Assembly (NCBI GenBank): GCA_902465265.1
Contig: CABQMF010000068.1
Span: 1-7,103, forward strand
DNA: 7,103 nucleotides
Direction of reading: 5' to 3'
DNA from: an uncultured Collinsella sp.
GTDB taxonomy: Bacteria; Actinomycetota; Coriobacteriia; Coriobacteriales; Coriobacteriaceae
The notes under the pieces were generated by a model, which was not told where the DNA came from, did not search any database, and worked only from the letters and a program-made list of their open reading frames with translations. Of the stretch, positions 6,039 through 7,103 are shown piece after piece. The number at the start of each line of letters is the position of its first letter. Position 1 is the stretch's first letter. The translations under genes and the position numbers were made by a program.

Positions 6039-7103
6039 TTAGTAGGTGCGATCGTTGAGCGTGCTCCAGAGCTTCTTGGACTCAGCCATGGTCCACGCAT
6101 TGATCTTTTCCTCATCAATGCCAACGAACTCGCGATCCTTGTACAGGACCTTGCCGTTGATGATGGTGGTACGGCAGTTTTTGCCCATCATGCCAAAGAG
6201 CATGTGGCCGTCGATGTTCTCCTCGCTCAGCGGCGTAAAGGGCTTGTAGTCCATAACGATGACGTCGGCGGCAGCGCCGGCCTCGAGCACGCCGAGCTTG
6301 CGATCGAAGTACTTGCTGGCCATCTTGGCGTTGTTCTCGAACAGCATGGTCATGGCCTCGCACCAGCCCACGTTGGGCATGGCGGCGTTGTGGCGCTGAA
6401 TGATCAGGAAGACCTTGAGGCTCTCGAGCATATCGTGGGTGTAGGCGTCGGTGCCCATGCACACGGGGATGCCGCGGCGGAAGAACTCGAGCACGGGGGC
6501 GCAGCCCACGGCGTTGCCCATATTGGATTCGGGGTTGTTGACCAGCCAGGTGCCGGACTCCTTGACGATATCCATCTCGGCGGGCGTCACGTGGATGCAG
6601 TGGCCAAGCATGGTGTCGGGACCGAGCAGGTTGTGCTGCAGCAGGCGCTCGACGGGGCTGATACCGCCGCGGTTGAAGCGAGAATCCCACACATCGTTCA
6701 TGCCCTCGCACACGTGGATGTGGAAGCCGGTCAGGCCGTTGTTGGCCTCGGCCATCTTGTCCATGGTCTCGTCCGACAGCGTAAAGGTGGCGTGACCGCC
6801 AAACATGGCGGCGATCATGTGGTTGTCGTTATCGCGACGCTCCTTGGCGGCCCACTGGGCGAACTCGGCGTTCTCGGCAATGGCCTGGTCGCATTTTTCC
6901 TGGCCGCGGCGATCGGAGACCTCGTAGCACAGGCACGAACGCATGCCCAGCTCCTGAGCGGCGTCCTTAATGGTAAAGAGGCTTCCCGGGATCTCGCAGA
7001 AGCTCGCGTGGTGATCGAAGATCGTGGTAACGCCGTCGCGGATGGAATCCAGAATCGTGGCATAGGCGCTGGCCTTGGTGCCGTCGAGCGTCAGGTTGTC
7101 GTC
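6039..7103 (-). CDS. ssnA: SsnA, putative aminohydrolase of the purine/selenium-associated locus (5' end outside the window)
   Basis: This is a metal-dependent amidohydrolase of the cytosine deaminase / chlorohydrolase superfamily (SsnA family), predicted to be cytoplasmic and to hydrolyse a ring C-N bond or remove an amino group from a purine-derived substrate. The frame stays open to the window edge, so the gene is cut at its N-terminus: 354 residues plus a TAA stop are seen, against about 440 in E. coli SsnA. The roughly 90 missing residues should carry the first HxH metal motif. In fragment numbering, visible motifs are GVTTIFDHHAS (24-34), FHIHVCEG with H130 and E133 (127-134), GHCIHVTPAE with H168 (167-176), NNPESNMGNAVG (189-200) and MGTDAYTHDM with metal-ligand candidate D219 (217-226). 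The C-terminus has the usual small composite beta domain (AADVIVMDYKPF and later). An internal Met at 6944 is not the start because homologous sequence continues upstream. ygfK lies next downstream, the same partner as in E. coli. The exact substrate cannot be read from sequence. Confidence 0.93.
   Translation of the reverse strand, partial: DDNLTLDGTKASAYATILDSIRDGVTTIFDHHASFCEIPGSLFTIKDAAQELGMRSCLCYEVSDRRGQEKCDQAIAENAEFAQWAAKERRDNDNHMIAAMFGGHATFTLSDETMDKMAEANNGLTGFHIHVCEGMNDVWDSRFNRGGISPVERLLQHNLLGPDTMLGHCIHVTPAEMDIVKESGTWLVNNPESNMGNAVGCAPVLEFFRRGIPVCMGTDAYTHDMLESLKVFLIIQRHNAAMPNVGWCEAMTMLFENNAKMASKYFDRKLGVLEAGAAADVIVMDYKPFTPLSEENIDGHMLFGMMGKNCRTTIINGKVLYKDREFVGIDEEKINAWTMAESKKLWSTLNDRTY

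Overview
The window is GC-rich bacterial DNA in which every supported gene lies on the minus strand. Reading in the direction of transcription (high to low coordinates) the order is: the 3' part of ssnA (an amidohydrolase), a 149-base gap, ygfK (a large iron-sulfur flavoprotein), a small protein with four [4Fe-4S] motifs, and the 5' part of a xanthine-dehydrogenase-type molybdenum hydroxylase with its own [2Fe-2S] domain. Both ends of the window cut through genes. No RNA genes, mobile elements, CRISPR arrays or long repeats were seen.

The last three genes are packed 11 and 12 bases apart, and in each case the stop codon of one gene overlaps the ribosome binding site of the next. They look like one transcription unit. 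ssnA precedes them in the same direction and is probably co-transcribed, because no intrinsic terminator is visible in the gap.

The set ssnA, ygfK and an xdhD-like hydroxylase is the core of a conserved locus (the E. coli ygfK-ssnA-ygfM-xdhD region). It was first labelled as putative selenate reductase or selenium metabolism. As I recall, work on gut anaerobes has since tied it to anaerobic purine and urate breakdown. A plausible reading is that the molybdenum enzyme oxidises or hydroxylates purines, YgfK carries out flavin-linked redox chemistry on a purine, and SsnA hydrolyses a ring bond or amine. The small polyferredoxin would carry electrons between the enzymes. This scheme is inference; the sequence shows only the families and cofactor motifs.

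The base composition, the preference for GAG, AAG and CTG codons, and a gut-type anaerobic purine locus fit an anaerobic high-GC actinobacterium such as a member of the Coriobacteriia (Collinsella or a relative). That assignment is tentative, since no taxonomic marker gene is present.
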